Below are positions 34,043-41,958 of a stretch of 64,000 nucleotides of DNA, one piece after another (the stretch's first letter is position 1; each line of letters begins with the position of its first letter). The position numbers and the translations under genes were made by a program. The notes under the pieces were generated by a model. That model worked only from the letters and a program-made list of their open reading frames with translations. It was not told where the DNA came from and did no database searches. The stretch comes from Bin107 sp965221655 (lineage in GTDB: Bacteria; UBA8248). The stretch covers positions 2,666,001 to 2,730,000 of the forward strand of contig OZ244906.1 in assembly GCA_965221655.1 (NCBI GenBank), written 5' to 3'.

Positions 34043-35635
34043 ATGACGAGCAGATACGATCCGATACTCCTGGAAGTGTTTCGCAATCTGTTGTTTGCGG
34101 CTTCGGAAGAGATGGGTGTGGCGCTGTGTCGCTCTTCGTTTTCCCCCAACATCAAGGAGCGGAAAGACTACTCGTGCGCCATCTTCGACGCCAAGGGCCG
34201 AATGGCGGCGCAGGCGGCGCATTTGCCGGCCCATCTGGGGTCCATGCCGATGTCCGTGGAATACGTTATCGAACGCATGGCGCTCGATCCAGGGGACGTC
34301 GTCGTGCTGAACGATCCTTTTCACGGTGGAAACCATCTGCCCGATATTACGATGATCTCGCCCGTATATGCCGGAGAGCAGGGCGAGGGCGGGCTTATTT
34401 ATTACGTGGCCAATCGGGCGCACCATGCCGACGTGGGCGGCATCGCGCCCGGTTCGATGAGCATTACGACGGAGATTTTTCAGGACGGCGTGGTGATTCC
34501 GCCAGTGAAACTCGTGCGCCGCGGAGAGACGCAAGAGGACGTTTTGGCCCTCATGCTCTCGAACGTGCGCACTCCCGAGGAGCGCAAGGGGGATATCGCC
34601 GCGCAACTCGCGGCCAATCGCGTGGGCGAAAGAAGAATTCTGGAGATCGTCGAACGCCACGGCCTGGACGAGACGTTGCGCTATACGGTGGAGTTGCAAC
34701 GATACGCCGAGCGTCTGACGAAGGCGGTGATACGCGATATACCCGATGGAGAGTATCGCTTCGAGGACTTCATGGACGACGACGGCTTCGGGAGCGGCCT
34801 CGTGCCGATACGGGTCAAAATCACCATACGCGGTGCGCGGATGCGAGTCGATTATACCGGCTCCGCCCCGCAGACCCGCGGCAGCGTCAACGCCGTGGAA
34901 TCCATCGCTCGCACGGCCGCATATTACGCTTTGCGTTGCCTGGTGCCGTATGACATTCCGAACAACTCGGGGTGCATGACGCCCATCGAGGTGATTGCGC
35001 CGCCTGGTACCGTTGTGAACGCCGAATTCCCTGCTGCAGTCGCGGGCGGAAACGTGGAGACGAGCCAGCGGATGGTGGATGTGATACTCGGGGCTCTCGC
35101 CCAGGCTTGTCCGGACAAGATACCCGCCGCTTCGTGCGGAACGATGAACAACCTCACGATAGGGGGTATAGACCATCGTCCCGGACCCAGGCAGGGGCGC
35201 CCGTACGCCTATTACGAAACGACGGGCGGAGGCATGGGCGGGGGGCCTTGGGGTGCGGGGGAAGACGCGATTCATACCCACCTGACCAACACCCTGAACA
35301 CCCCGATAGAAGCCTTGGAACACGCTTATCCGTTTCGCGTGAGTCGATACACCGTTCGCCGCGGCAGCGGCGGGCATGGACGGCACCGGGGTGGGGACGG
35401 CATCGTTCGGGAAATCGAACTGCTCGACGACGCCACCGTCTCATTTATGACGGAGAGGCGTGCCGTCGCGCCCTGGTCGCTCGGTGGGGGAGAACCAGGC
35501 ACGAAAGGCAGAAATTTGCTCATCACAGAGGGGGAGAGTCGAAAATTTCCCGGCAAAGCGCGTATTGCGGCGAAGCGGGGAGACAGAATACGTCTGGAGA
35601 CGCCGGGTGGCGGTGGCTGGGGAAAGAAAAAATAG
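34043..35635 (+). CDS. hyuB: Hydantoinase/oxoprolinase B subunit (HyuB)
   Basis: 530 residues, partner of HyuA. Characteristic segments: LLFAASEEMGVALCRSSFSPNIKERKDYSCAIFDAKGRMAAQ, HLPAHLGSMPMSV, NDPFHGGNHLPDITMISPV, ANRAHHADVGGIAPGSM (metal-binding His and Asp), and the glycine-rich GGGMGGGPWGAGEDAIHTHLTNTLNTP near 395. ATG 34043 has GAGGGCA upstream. A class IV aminotransferase follows after 219 bp that seem non-coding. Confidence 0.93.
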   Translation: MTSRYDPILLEVFRNLLFAASEEMGVALCRSSFSPNIKERKDYSCAIFDAKGRMAAQAAHLPAHLGSMPMSVEYVIERMALDPGDVVVLNDPFHGGNHLPDITMISPVYAGEQGEGGLIYYVANRAHHADVGGIAPGSMSITTEIFQDGVVIPPVKLVRRGETQEDVLALMLSNVRTPEERKGDIAAQLAANRVGERRILEIVERHGLDETLRYTVELQRYAERLTKAVIRDIPDGEYRFEDFMDDDGFGSGLVPIRVKITIRGARMRVDYTGSAPQTRGSVNAVESIARTAAYYALRCLVPYDIPNNSGCMTPIEVIAPPGTVVNAEFPAAVAGGNVETSQRMVDVILGALAQACPDKIPAASCGTMNNLTIGGIDHRPGPRQGRPYAYYETTGGGMGGGPWGAGEDAIHTHLTNTLNTPIEALEHAYPFRVSRYTVRRGSGGHGRHRGGDGIVREIELLDDATVSFMTERRAVAPWSLGGGEPGTKGRNLLITEGESRKFPGKARIAAKRGDRIRLETPGGGGWGKKK

Positions 35636-35854
35636 CCCCCGCGCCCGCCCGGCGCCTTCGAGGCTGGTTGCAGCCTATCGGCGGCACAGGGAAGAGAACC
35701 TGTAGGCGGGTGTATTCCGGCGGCGGGCGTTGCGCGAAACAGGGTTTTTTCCAGAAGCTTTTCTCTGTAAGATGAGCGAACGCAATGGGTCATCTCCTGC
35801 TTTCGCCGTCTTTGCGAAGTCGCCTTTTCGTTGATTTGGATGGGAGAGATAACG

Positions 35855-36772
35855 ATGTCCGGTGAGCGTTTCGTGTATCTCAATGGAGAGATAATAGAGG
35901 AGAAAGAAGCCCGGATATCGCCCTTCGATCGCGGCTTCCTCTGGGGAGACGGGGTATATGAGGTCACCCCCTGCTTTGCAGGAAGGCTCTATCGGCTCGA
36001 AGAGCATCTCGACCGCCTCTACCGCTCGCTCAAATACATTCGCGTCGACGTGGGTCTCGAAAAAGAGGAAATGCGCCAAGCGACGTTGTCTACCCTGGAG
36101 GCGAATGCGTGTCGTCTTGAAGAGGGCGCCATGTATCGTGTCGGTCATTGGGTGACCCGCGGTCTGGACGATCCCTCCATGGCCGCGCACGCGGCGGATA
36201 AGGCATCGGTGTTCATATTCTGGCGGCCGGTGAACGTCGCCTCCTTTGCGGAGCGTTATTTGAACGGCGTGCGCCTGGCGATAACGCCCACGCGGCGCAA
36301 TCCTCCGGAGTGTATAGAAACGCGCGCGAAGGTGACGAGCAAGATGAACCAGATTCTGGCGGAACTGGACGCGGCAGCGTCGGGCTCTCTGTCCCTGATG
36401 CTCGACATGCGAGGAAACGTGGCGGAGAATTCAGTCGCCAACTTCTTCATGGTGCGCGACGGCGCTTTATGGACCCCGCACGAGCGCAACATATTGCAGG
36501 GAGTAACCCGTTTGGCAGTCTTCGAGCTGGCCGCGCGCCTGGGGATTCCGCTACACGAGGCGGACATTACGACCTATGATTTGGCCCAGGCGGAGGAGTA
36601 CTTCATCACGTCGAGCGCCATATGCGCCATGCCCGTACGTGAGATAGACAGTTTCAGGCCGAGCGCGGGAGTCCCCGGACCCGTGACGAAGCGTCTGATC
36701 GAGGCGTTCGTGGAGGAGACGGGGTATGATTTTCGGGACCAACTGCAGGGTAGGGTACCTGAACACGCCTGA
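35855..36772 (+). CDS. Class IV (D-amino acid/branched-chain) aminotransferase
   Basis: 305-residue fold-type IV PLP enzyme. Opening motif FVYLNGEIIEEKEARISPFDRGFLWGDGVYEVTP, Lys in CIETRAKVTSKMNQILAELDA region, and NVAENSVANFFMVRDGALWTP..ILQGVTR near 190-215. Related to D-alanine aminotransferase and 4-amino-4-deoxychorismate lyase. Next to a hydantoinase pair it could deaminate the amino acid released from a hydantoin, an inference. The ATG at 35855 has GGGAGAG upstream. Confidence 0.88.
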   Translation: MSGERFVYLNGEIIEEKEARISPFDRGFLWGDGVYEVTPCFAGRLYRLEEHLDRLYRSLKYIRVDVGLEKEEMRQATLSTLEANACRLEEGAMYRVGHWVTRGLDDPSMAAHAADKASVFIFWRPVNVASFAERYLNGVRLAITPTRRNPPECIETRAKVTSKMNQILAELDAAASGSLSLMLDMRGNVAENSVANFFMVRDGALWTPHERNILQGVTRLAVFELAARLGIPLHEADITTYDLAQAEEYFITSSAICAMPVREIDSFRPSAGVPGPVTKRLIEAFVEETGYDFRDQLQGRVPEHA

Positions 36773-36813
36773 GACATGTCTGGGTATTTTCCACGCCACG
36801 TAATGAGGAAGAG

Positions 36814-37293
36814 ATGCCGTATTACATCACCAAGGCCAGTCTGGAGGCACTGAGACAAAAGGTCGAGGAAATTCAGCACCGTCTGAAACACGAGGTGTCG
36901 AAGGAAATCGGCAAGGCGGCGAGTTTGGGCGATTTGAGCGAGAACGCCGAGTGGGAAGCGGCCATCGAGTTGCAGGGCAACCTGAAGAACGAGGTGAGCC
37001 GCATCATGGACAAGATTCGCGAGGCGAGCGTTATAGAGGAACTTCCCATCTCCGGCGACAGGGTTACGATCGGCACGGAGGTTACGCTCTTCGACTTGGA
37101 CAGGAACGAGGAGATTACCTACAAGATATTGGGTGAGGAGGAAAGCGACCTCTCGAACGGAATCATTTCCTTCAGCGCTCCGCTCTCGCGCGGGCTCATG
37201 CAAAAAGAACCCGGCGACGCGGTCGCGGTTCAGTTGCCCGGTGGCGTGAGGAATTTCGAAATCGTGGACGTCGTAAAAATAGAATTCCCTTGA
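36814..37293 (+). CDS. greA: Transcription elongation factor GreA/GreB family
   Basis: 159 residues. Stimulates transcript cleavage by backtracked RNA polymerase. N-terminal coiled coil (LRQKVEEIQHRLKHEVSKEIGKAASLGDLSENAEWEAAIELQGN, with the acidic tip DLSENAEWE) and C-terminal FKBP-like domain (VTLFDLDRNEEITYKILGEEESDLSNGIISFSAPLSRGLM). Its stop overlaps the TTG start of the cytochrome b gene, an unusual neighbour that suggests shared expression. Confidence 0.94.
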   Translation: MPYYITKASLEALRQKVEEIQHRLKHEVSKEIGKAASLGDLSENAEWEAAIELQGNLKNEVSRIMDKIREASVIEELPISGDRVTIGTEVTLFDLDRNEEITYKILGEEESDLSNGIISFSAPLSRGLMQKEPGDAVAVQLPGGVRNFEIVDVVKIEFP

Positions 37294-38072
37294 ACTCCAT
37301 CAGAAAACTCGACATCGGCGACAGGTTGTTGGCCTATCTCGTCTTCGTGGCGTCAATCGTTCTGGTCACCTTCTTCGGTTTTCAACATGAATTGCCCCCC
37401 GCTTGGCGTCTGCCTGGGTCTCCGACGCTGTATGTTCTTGGTGTGGCGGGCACCGTTTTGCTGTGCGTCTCCCTGGTCTTTGTGGTCACGAAGCGAACGG
37501 GTGTAGGTGGCTCCCCCCTGGGTTGGTTTTCCGCCCACGTGGTGACGGCCACCCTGGGTGGTGTGCTTGTGACTGTGCACTCGGGCGGGTTTTTGCGCCA
37601 TGCGCCGGCGTTGCTGCTCGTTGCGCTGTTTTTTCTGGTGGTTTTGGGGGTGTGGGCGCGCGTTCGCGTTTCCAGGCGCATGTCGGCCACGTTCGCCTCG
37701 AGAGAGGCATCCTTCGCTCCGTTGGGCGCGGACGACCGCGAGCGCCTCGCCCGCCTCATTCGGGAAAAAGAAGCACTTTTGTCGAGGCTTGATCCCGGGG
37801 CGAGCGAGGGCACTTTTTCCCCCCGGCTCAAACACTGGCTATCGAAGCCCGGCCTTACGTTCGCCTATGCCCGGCTTGTCGGTCGGGAGAACAGATTGTT
37901 GGGCATGCGCGCTGGCGTCTCGGGTGTCCAGGCGTATTGGCGCGTTGTGCATGTCGCTTTAGCGTTCGTTTTCCTTCTCGGTATTCTGGGGCACGTCGTG
38001 ACCGTCACCTTTTTCGCGGGTTACGTGGCCGGTGGAGGCGAGATATATTGGTGGCACCTGACGAAATGGTAG
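37290..38072 (+). CDS. Predicted di-heme cytochrome b membrane subunit
   Basis: 260 residues with five predicted membrane helices (about 12-31, 46-67, 77-101, 105-125, 216-247) and an 85-residue polar loop. Helix 3 has His83 and His97, and helix 5 has His221 and His235, each pair separated by exactly 13 residues. Two helices each carrying His-x13-His is how cytochrome bc1-type cytochromes hold two b hemes across the membrane. I recognise no named family. It lies 25 bp before a fused Fe-S/molybdopterin enzyme, so it is probably the quinone-linked membrane anchor. TTG start (37290) overlaps the greA TGA. Confidence 0.72.
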   Translation: MNSIRKLDIGDRLLAYLVFVASIVLVTFFGFQHELPPAWRLPGSPTLYVLGVAGTVLLCVSLVFVVTKRTGVGGSPLGWFSAHVVTATLGGVLVTVHSGGFLRHAPALLLVALFFLVVLGVWARVRVSRRMSATFASREASFAPLGADDRERLARLIREKEALLSRLDPGASEGTFSPRLKHWLSKPGLTFAYARLVGRENRLLGMRAGVSGVQAYWRVVHVALAFVFLLGILGHVVTVTFFAGYVAGGGEIYWWHLTKW

Positions 38073-38097
38073 TCCGCGTGCCTGCGAGGAGCATATT

Positions 38098-41037
38098 GTG
38101 GGTTCATTAGCCTTGATGATCGATCTGGAGCGATGCTTCGGCTGCAAAAGCTGCGAGGCGGCCTGCAAGCAAGAGCACAGGCTGGGACCCGGTGAATATC
38201 GCAACAAAGTCGTTTGGCTGGGGGACGCCTCCACGGGCGCGCCCGATTTCCTGACGCTCACCTGCCAGCATTGTGAGCGCCCCGCTTGCTTGCGTGCTTG
38301 CCCCGTCTACCCCAAGGCGATTACGAAGCATCCCGATACCGGCGTGGTGGAAGTGCACGAGTCACTATGCACGGGTTGCGGCGAATGCGTGATGGCGTGC
38401 CCTTACAGCGCGATGGGCTACGACGCCCATGGACACCACTCGGTAAAGTGCGATCTGTGCTCGGAGAGGCGCGCGGAGGGGCGCGAGCCCGCCTGCGCCG
38501 AAATTTGTCCGGGTTTCGCCATTTCCTTCGGGGAGCGGGAGACGCTTCTCGAGAGCGCGGAGACGCAGGGCCGCCAACCCCGGGATCACGATCATTTTCT
38601 CTTGAAGCCTCAAACGATTTATCTCGAAAGGCTTGAAAGAGGGAACGGCTCCGCACCGAATGGAGGCGGCCCTCCCTCGCCCGCGGCACCGGCGCGGCCT
38701 CGCTTCGTGGACGCTCCTGGGGCGAGTGCCGTATTCGAGGAGAAAGGCCCGAGTTTCCCCTATCTGCGCGACAAGAAGACGGTCGAGGCGGATCGCGTGG
38801 TGCCGGGGGGCTGTAATTTTTGTTTCAACTGTTGCAGTGCGAAGTTTCACTTTCAGGGTGAGCAGCTTGTCAACGTGACGGGAAACGACGAGGACCCCGT
38901 GCTCGAGGGAAAGCTCTGTCCCAAGGCGCAGTTTACGCTTCAGATGCACCACAACGAGCATCGCCTCGTGCATCCCCTAAAGCGCGTCGGTCGCCGGGGA
39001 GAGGGCGAGTTCGTGCGCATCGGCTGGGAGCAGGCACTCGACGAGATTGCCGCGAAACTCCTATCCCTCAAGGAAAAATGGGGTTCGGAGGCACTCGCTC
39101 TTTTCGTGGGAACCCGCACGGGCCTGATTACGCAAAAAGGCTACGTGCGGCTTTTCAGCCAGATGTGGGGAACTCCCAACCTCCAGGGTACGGACCCGTT
39201 CTGTGCCGCGGGCAAGGTGGTCGCCTACGAGGTGACGCACGGGACCAACGGTTGCGGGAACAGTTACACGGCTACGGATATCGGCAGCGCGCAGATGTAT
39301 CTCTACGTGGGAGACAACCAGGCCGAGACGCGCCCTGTCTACTTCGGCAAAGTGAACGACTGGCGCATCAGGAACGGAGCCGAAATGGTGGTCGTCGATC
39401 CCAGATACACCGCCACGGCGAGCAAGGCAGACAAGTGGCTGCCCATTCGACCTGGCACGGATATGGCACTCGGCCTGGCCATGGCGCACCACATTCTCGA
39501 GCGAAATTTACATGACCTGCGTTTTTGCGAGGAATGGGTACTGGGTTGGGAGCGATGGCGCGACTTCATATTCTCCTCAGGTTATTCTCCCGAGTGGGCG
39601 GAGGCCGTAACGGGCATATCCGCCGGAGAAATTCGCGCGTTGGCAGAGCAGGTGGCGCAAGCCGAGGGCTGCGTGATTTTCGCGAGCAGGGGAATCAACC
39701 AGCACTCTAACTCGGTGCAGACCAACCGGGCGATGATGTTCGTGGCCGCCATCACGGGCAACTGGGGCCGCAAGGGCGGCGCCTACGTGAATATGACGGC
39801 GGGTCCGCCCATTGCCGCCAACGCGCCCGAGGAGAGAAGGGCGAAGATCCAAAAGCCCATGGTGCGCAGAAGCCCGGCCGGCTGGCTGAACGCCATGCAG
39901 GAGGGGAAGCCCTATCCGATCAAGGGTCTCATCACCTGCAACAACCCGATGGCCCAGTGGCCGGGACAAGAGGAGGCGCGCGCGGCCTTCCGCGCACTCG
40001 ACCTTATCGTCCATATCGAGTTGTTTCCCAACGAAACCTCCGCGTTTGCCGACTACGTGCTCCCCGCGGCGGGCGGCATCGAGAAGGGCGAGGTAGGCCG
40101 CACGAACGACGACAGGCGAATCGTGTGGATCGACAAGATGATTGACCCACCCGGAGAGGCGAAGCCCGACGGCTGGATTTGGATAGAGCTTGGCAAGCGC
40201 CTGGGGTTCGGCGACGTCATGAAGGAGGAATACAAGGACCCGGGAAAATTCTGGGACGAGATGTGTATCGATCACGATTTCCTGCGCGGGGTGACGCAAA
40301 AAAGGCTCCACTCGGTTCCTTACCGTTGGGTGCGTTTTCCCGTCGCGAGTGAGGACGCTCCCGAGCTGGAGACGCTCTACCTCGAGGGAACGACCGCGCC
40401 GGGACAGCCCGAAGGCAAGCGATTTCCGACGCCTAGCGGAAAATTGGAATTCTGGACGGAGTCGCTCGAAGAAAAATTCGCGCGCGTCGGCCTCTCCGCC
40501 CTGCCCGAGTTCTACGGCGAACGGGATAGTTCCCCCCCGCTGCCCCATCTCGAATACGAGCACGAAGACGACGACCTCGCGGTCATCTCGCCTTTCAGCA
40601 AGACGCCCACGGGCACGCGCGTCGCCAGAATCGTCCAGCCGGACGCGGGCGCGCAGCGCGCGGCAGCCTTTGACACCACGCTGATAACGGGCCGCCCGCC
40701 CGCGCCGCACTTCCACAGCTGGACGCACTACTTCTGGCAGGCGCAGGAGATGTGGCCCGACCTCTACTGCCAGATACACCCCCGAAAAGCGCAGGCGTTG
40801 GGGGTCGAGGACGGAGAGAGGGTGCAAGTCGAAACTGCCCACGGCGCCATAGAGGCCGTGGCGTGGGTGAACGCAGGGATCAGGGAGGATTCCGTGTTCG
40901 TGCCCATCGGCTGGGGGGAGCGCCAGCCCTACCATCCCTGGCGCTCGGTAAACTTCCTGACCGACGGCACACAGCGCGACCCGGCCTCTGATCAGACGAA
41001 CCTCAAGAGCCTGCCCTGCCGGGTGGGCAAGACGTAA
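38098..41037 (+). CDS. Fused four-cluster Fe-S subunit and molybdopterin oxidoreductase catalytic subunit
   Basis: One 979-residue chain. Residues 1-145 are a DmsB/NrfC-type electron-transfer subunit with 16 cysteines in four sets (13-16-19-23, 56-59-64-68, 91-94-97-101, 118-121-133-137), enough for four [4Fe-4S] clusters. A Pro/Gly/Ala linker (about 183-205) leads to a DMSO-reductase-family catalytic subunit: C239-x2-C242-x3-C246-x27-C274 for one more cluster, then the molybdopterin domains and a C-terminal domain near 870-975. Cys369 (GTDPFCAAGK) is the likely Mo/W ligand. The two parts are normally separate genes. No Tat signal, so the catalytic face is probably cytoplasmic. GTG start with GAGGAG 6 nt upstream. 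The substrate is unknown. Confidence 0.9.
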   Translation: MGSLALMIDLERCFGCKSCEAACKQEHRLGPGEYRNKVVWLGDASTGAPDFLTLTCQHCERPACLRACPVYPKAITKHPDTGVVEVHESLCTGCGECVMACPYSAMGYDAHGHHSVKCDLCSERRAEGREPACAEICPGFAISFGERETLLESAETQGRQPRDHDHFLLKPQTIYLERLERGNGSAPNGGGPPSPAAPARPRFVDAPGASAVFEEKGPSFPYLRDKKTVEADRVVPGGCNFCFNCCSAKFHFQGEQLVNVTGNDEDPVLEGKLCPKAQFTLQMHHNEHRLVHPLKRVGRRGEGEFVRIGWEQALDEIAAKLLSLKEKWGSEALALFVGTRTGLITQKGYVRLFSQMWGTPNLQGTDPFCAAGKVVAYEVTHGTNGCGNSYTATDIGSAQMYLYVGDNQAETRPVYFGKVNDWRIRNGAEMVVVDPRYTATASKADKWLPIRPGTDMALGLAMAHHILERNLHDLRFCEEWVLGWERWRDFIFSSGYSPEWAEAVTGISAGEIRALAEQVAQAEGCVIFASRGINQHSNSVQTNRAMMFVAAITGNWGRKGGAYVNMTAGPPIAANAPEERRAKIQKPMVRRSPAGWLNAMQEGKPYPIKGLITCNNPMAQWPGQEEARAAFRALDLIVHIELFPNETSAFADYVLPAAGGIEKGEVGRTNDDRRIVWIDKMIDPPGEAKPDGWIWIELGKRLGFGDVMKEEYKDPGKFWDEMCIDHDFLRGVTQKRLHSVPYRWVRFPVASEDAPELETLYLEGTTAPGQPEGKRFPTPSGKLEFWTESLEEKFARVGLSALPEFYGERDSSPPLPHLEYEHEDDDLAVISPFSKTPTGTRVARIVQPDAGAQRAAAFDTTLITGRPPAPHFHSWTHYFWQAQEMWPDLYCQIHPRKAQALGVEDGERVQVETAHGAIEAVAWVNAGIREDSVFVPIGWGERQPYHPWRSVNFLTDGTQRDPASDQTNLKSLPCRVGKT

Positions 41038-41098
41038 AGCCACCGGAAGATTTTTATAACCTATTGTTTATTCATTCGTAACGCTCGTGCCGCACCCC

Positions 41099-41569
41099 TC
41101 ACTCGATGGGGTCGGGGCGCACCGGAACGCACACTTCCGTCCGCGCGTCGGCCTCGCTCGTCTCCCGGGGGTCGGTGAGGTAGCGGTAGAGCAGCGCAGC
41201 CTCGCGCCTTGCGAATCCCCCGTGGGGCAGCCAGTGTGCAAGGACGTTGCGCAGCGTCGTGCCGAGCGTGTCGTAGCCCCCCCGGTGGATGGATACGGCA
41301 TACCATCCCCCCCTAAAATCAACTACTTCCAGCCCATGGGGGAGGGGGAATTCAGAGGACGCGGGCCGACAAGCCGCGTATCCCCCCTCGCCGTAATCGA
41401 GACCGAAAGCGCTTCCCAAAGCGGGCAAATGGGCGCACGCCCTGAGCAGACGCGCCTGGGCGAGGCCGATGTTTTCGGGTGTGGCCGGCCCCGGCACGCG
41501 CAGGCTCCATGCCTTCAATCCTTTTATTTCCAATACTTTGACGGAGATGGATGTTTCGGTGTCGCTCAA
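41099..41569 (-). CDS. GyrI-like/AraC effector-binding domain protein
   Basis: 156 residues. The C-terminal two thirds (GGWYAVSIHRGGYDTLGTTLRNVLAHWLPHGGFARR..DPRETSEADARTEVCVPVRP) match the GyrI-like/effector-binding fold (SOUL/BacT), which binds small molecules or proteins such as DNA gyrase. No DNA-binding domain is attached. The TTG start (41569) overlaps the iscU TGA, so it is coupled to the Fe-S assembly genes. A small-molecule sensor or hydrolase role is possible; not assigned. Confidence 0.75.
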   Translation of the reverse strand: MSDTETSISVKVLEIKGLKAWSLRVPGPATPENIGLAQARLLRACAHLPALGSAFGLDYGEGGYAACRPASSEFPLPHGLEVVDFRGGWYAVSIHRGGYDTLGTTLRNVLAHWLPHGGFARREAALLYRYLTDPRETSEADARTEVCVPVRPDPIE

Positions 41570-41949
41570 TGCGCGCCTCGGGATTTGAGAGCGTTTTGCA
41601 GCACGCGCCGTGCGAGGGTGGCGCAGTGGCGCTTGTGGGTGGGCAGCCCGCCGACGCTCGCACCTATCTCCTCCGCCGTGATGCGCGCGAGCTCCTCCGC
41701 ACTCTTGCCGCGCACCAGGTCGGTGAGCGAACTCATGGCCGCGGTAATGGCTCCGCAGCCCAGAATTTGCATCCTGGAGTCCGTCACCACTCCCCCCTCG
41801 AACCTGAGATAGAGCGTAACCTCGTCTCCGCAGACGGGGTTCGTGCCGCTGCCCTCGGCGTCTGCGTCCTCGATGACGCCCACGTTGCGCGGGTTGGCGA
41901 TGTGGGCGAGCACCGTCTCGTTGTAGTGATAATCGTCTCGCACGGCCAA
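41566..41949 (-). CDS. iscU: Fe-S cluster assembly scaffold IscU/NifU-N
   Basis: 127 residues. Scaffold on which a [2Fe-2S] or [4Fe-4S] cluster is built with sulfur from IscS. Three conserved cysteines: GTNPVCGDEV (Cys40), QILGCGAITAAMSS (Cys65) and HKRHCATL (Cys108). Asp near Cys40 also fits the cluster ligand set. It lies 9 bp after iscS in a cysE-iscS-iscU order that links cysteine supply, desulfuration and cluster assembly. No Rrf2/IscR regulator is adjacent. Confidence 0.95.
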   Translation of the reverse strand: MAVRDDYHYNETVLAHIANPRNVGVIEDADAEGSGTNPVCGDEVTLYLRFEGGVVTDSRMQILGCGAITAAMSSLTDLVRGKSAEELARITAEEIGASVGGLPTHKRHCATLARRVLQNALKSRGAH

Positions 41950-41958
41950 GTTTTCTTC

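Noticed and set aside
35636..35854. Possible small gene between hyuB and the class IV aminotransferase
   Set aside because: Short frames exist but none has a ribosome binding site or protein-like pattern.
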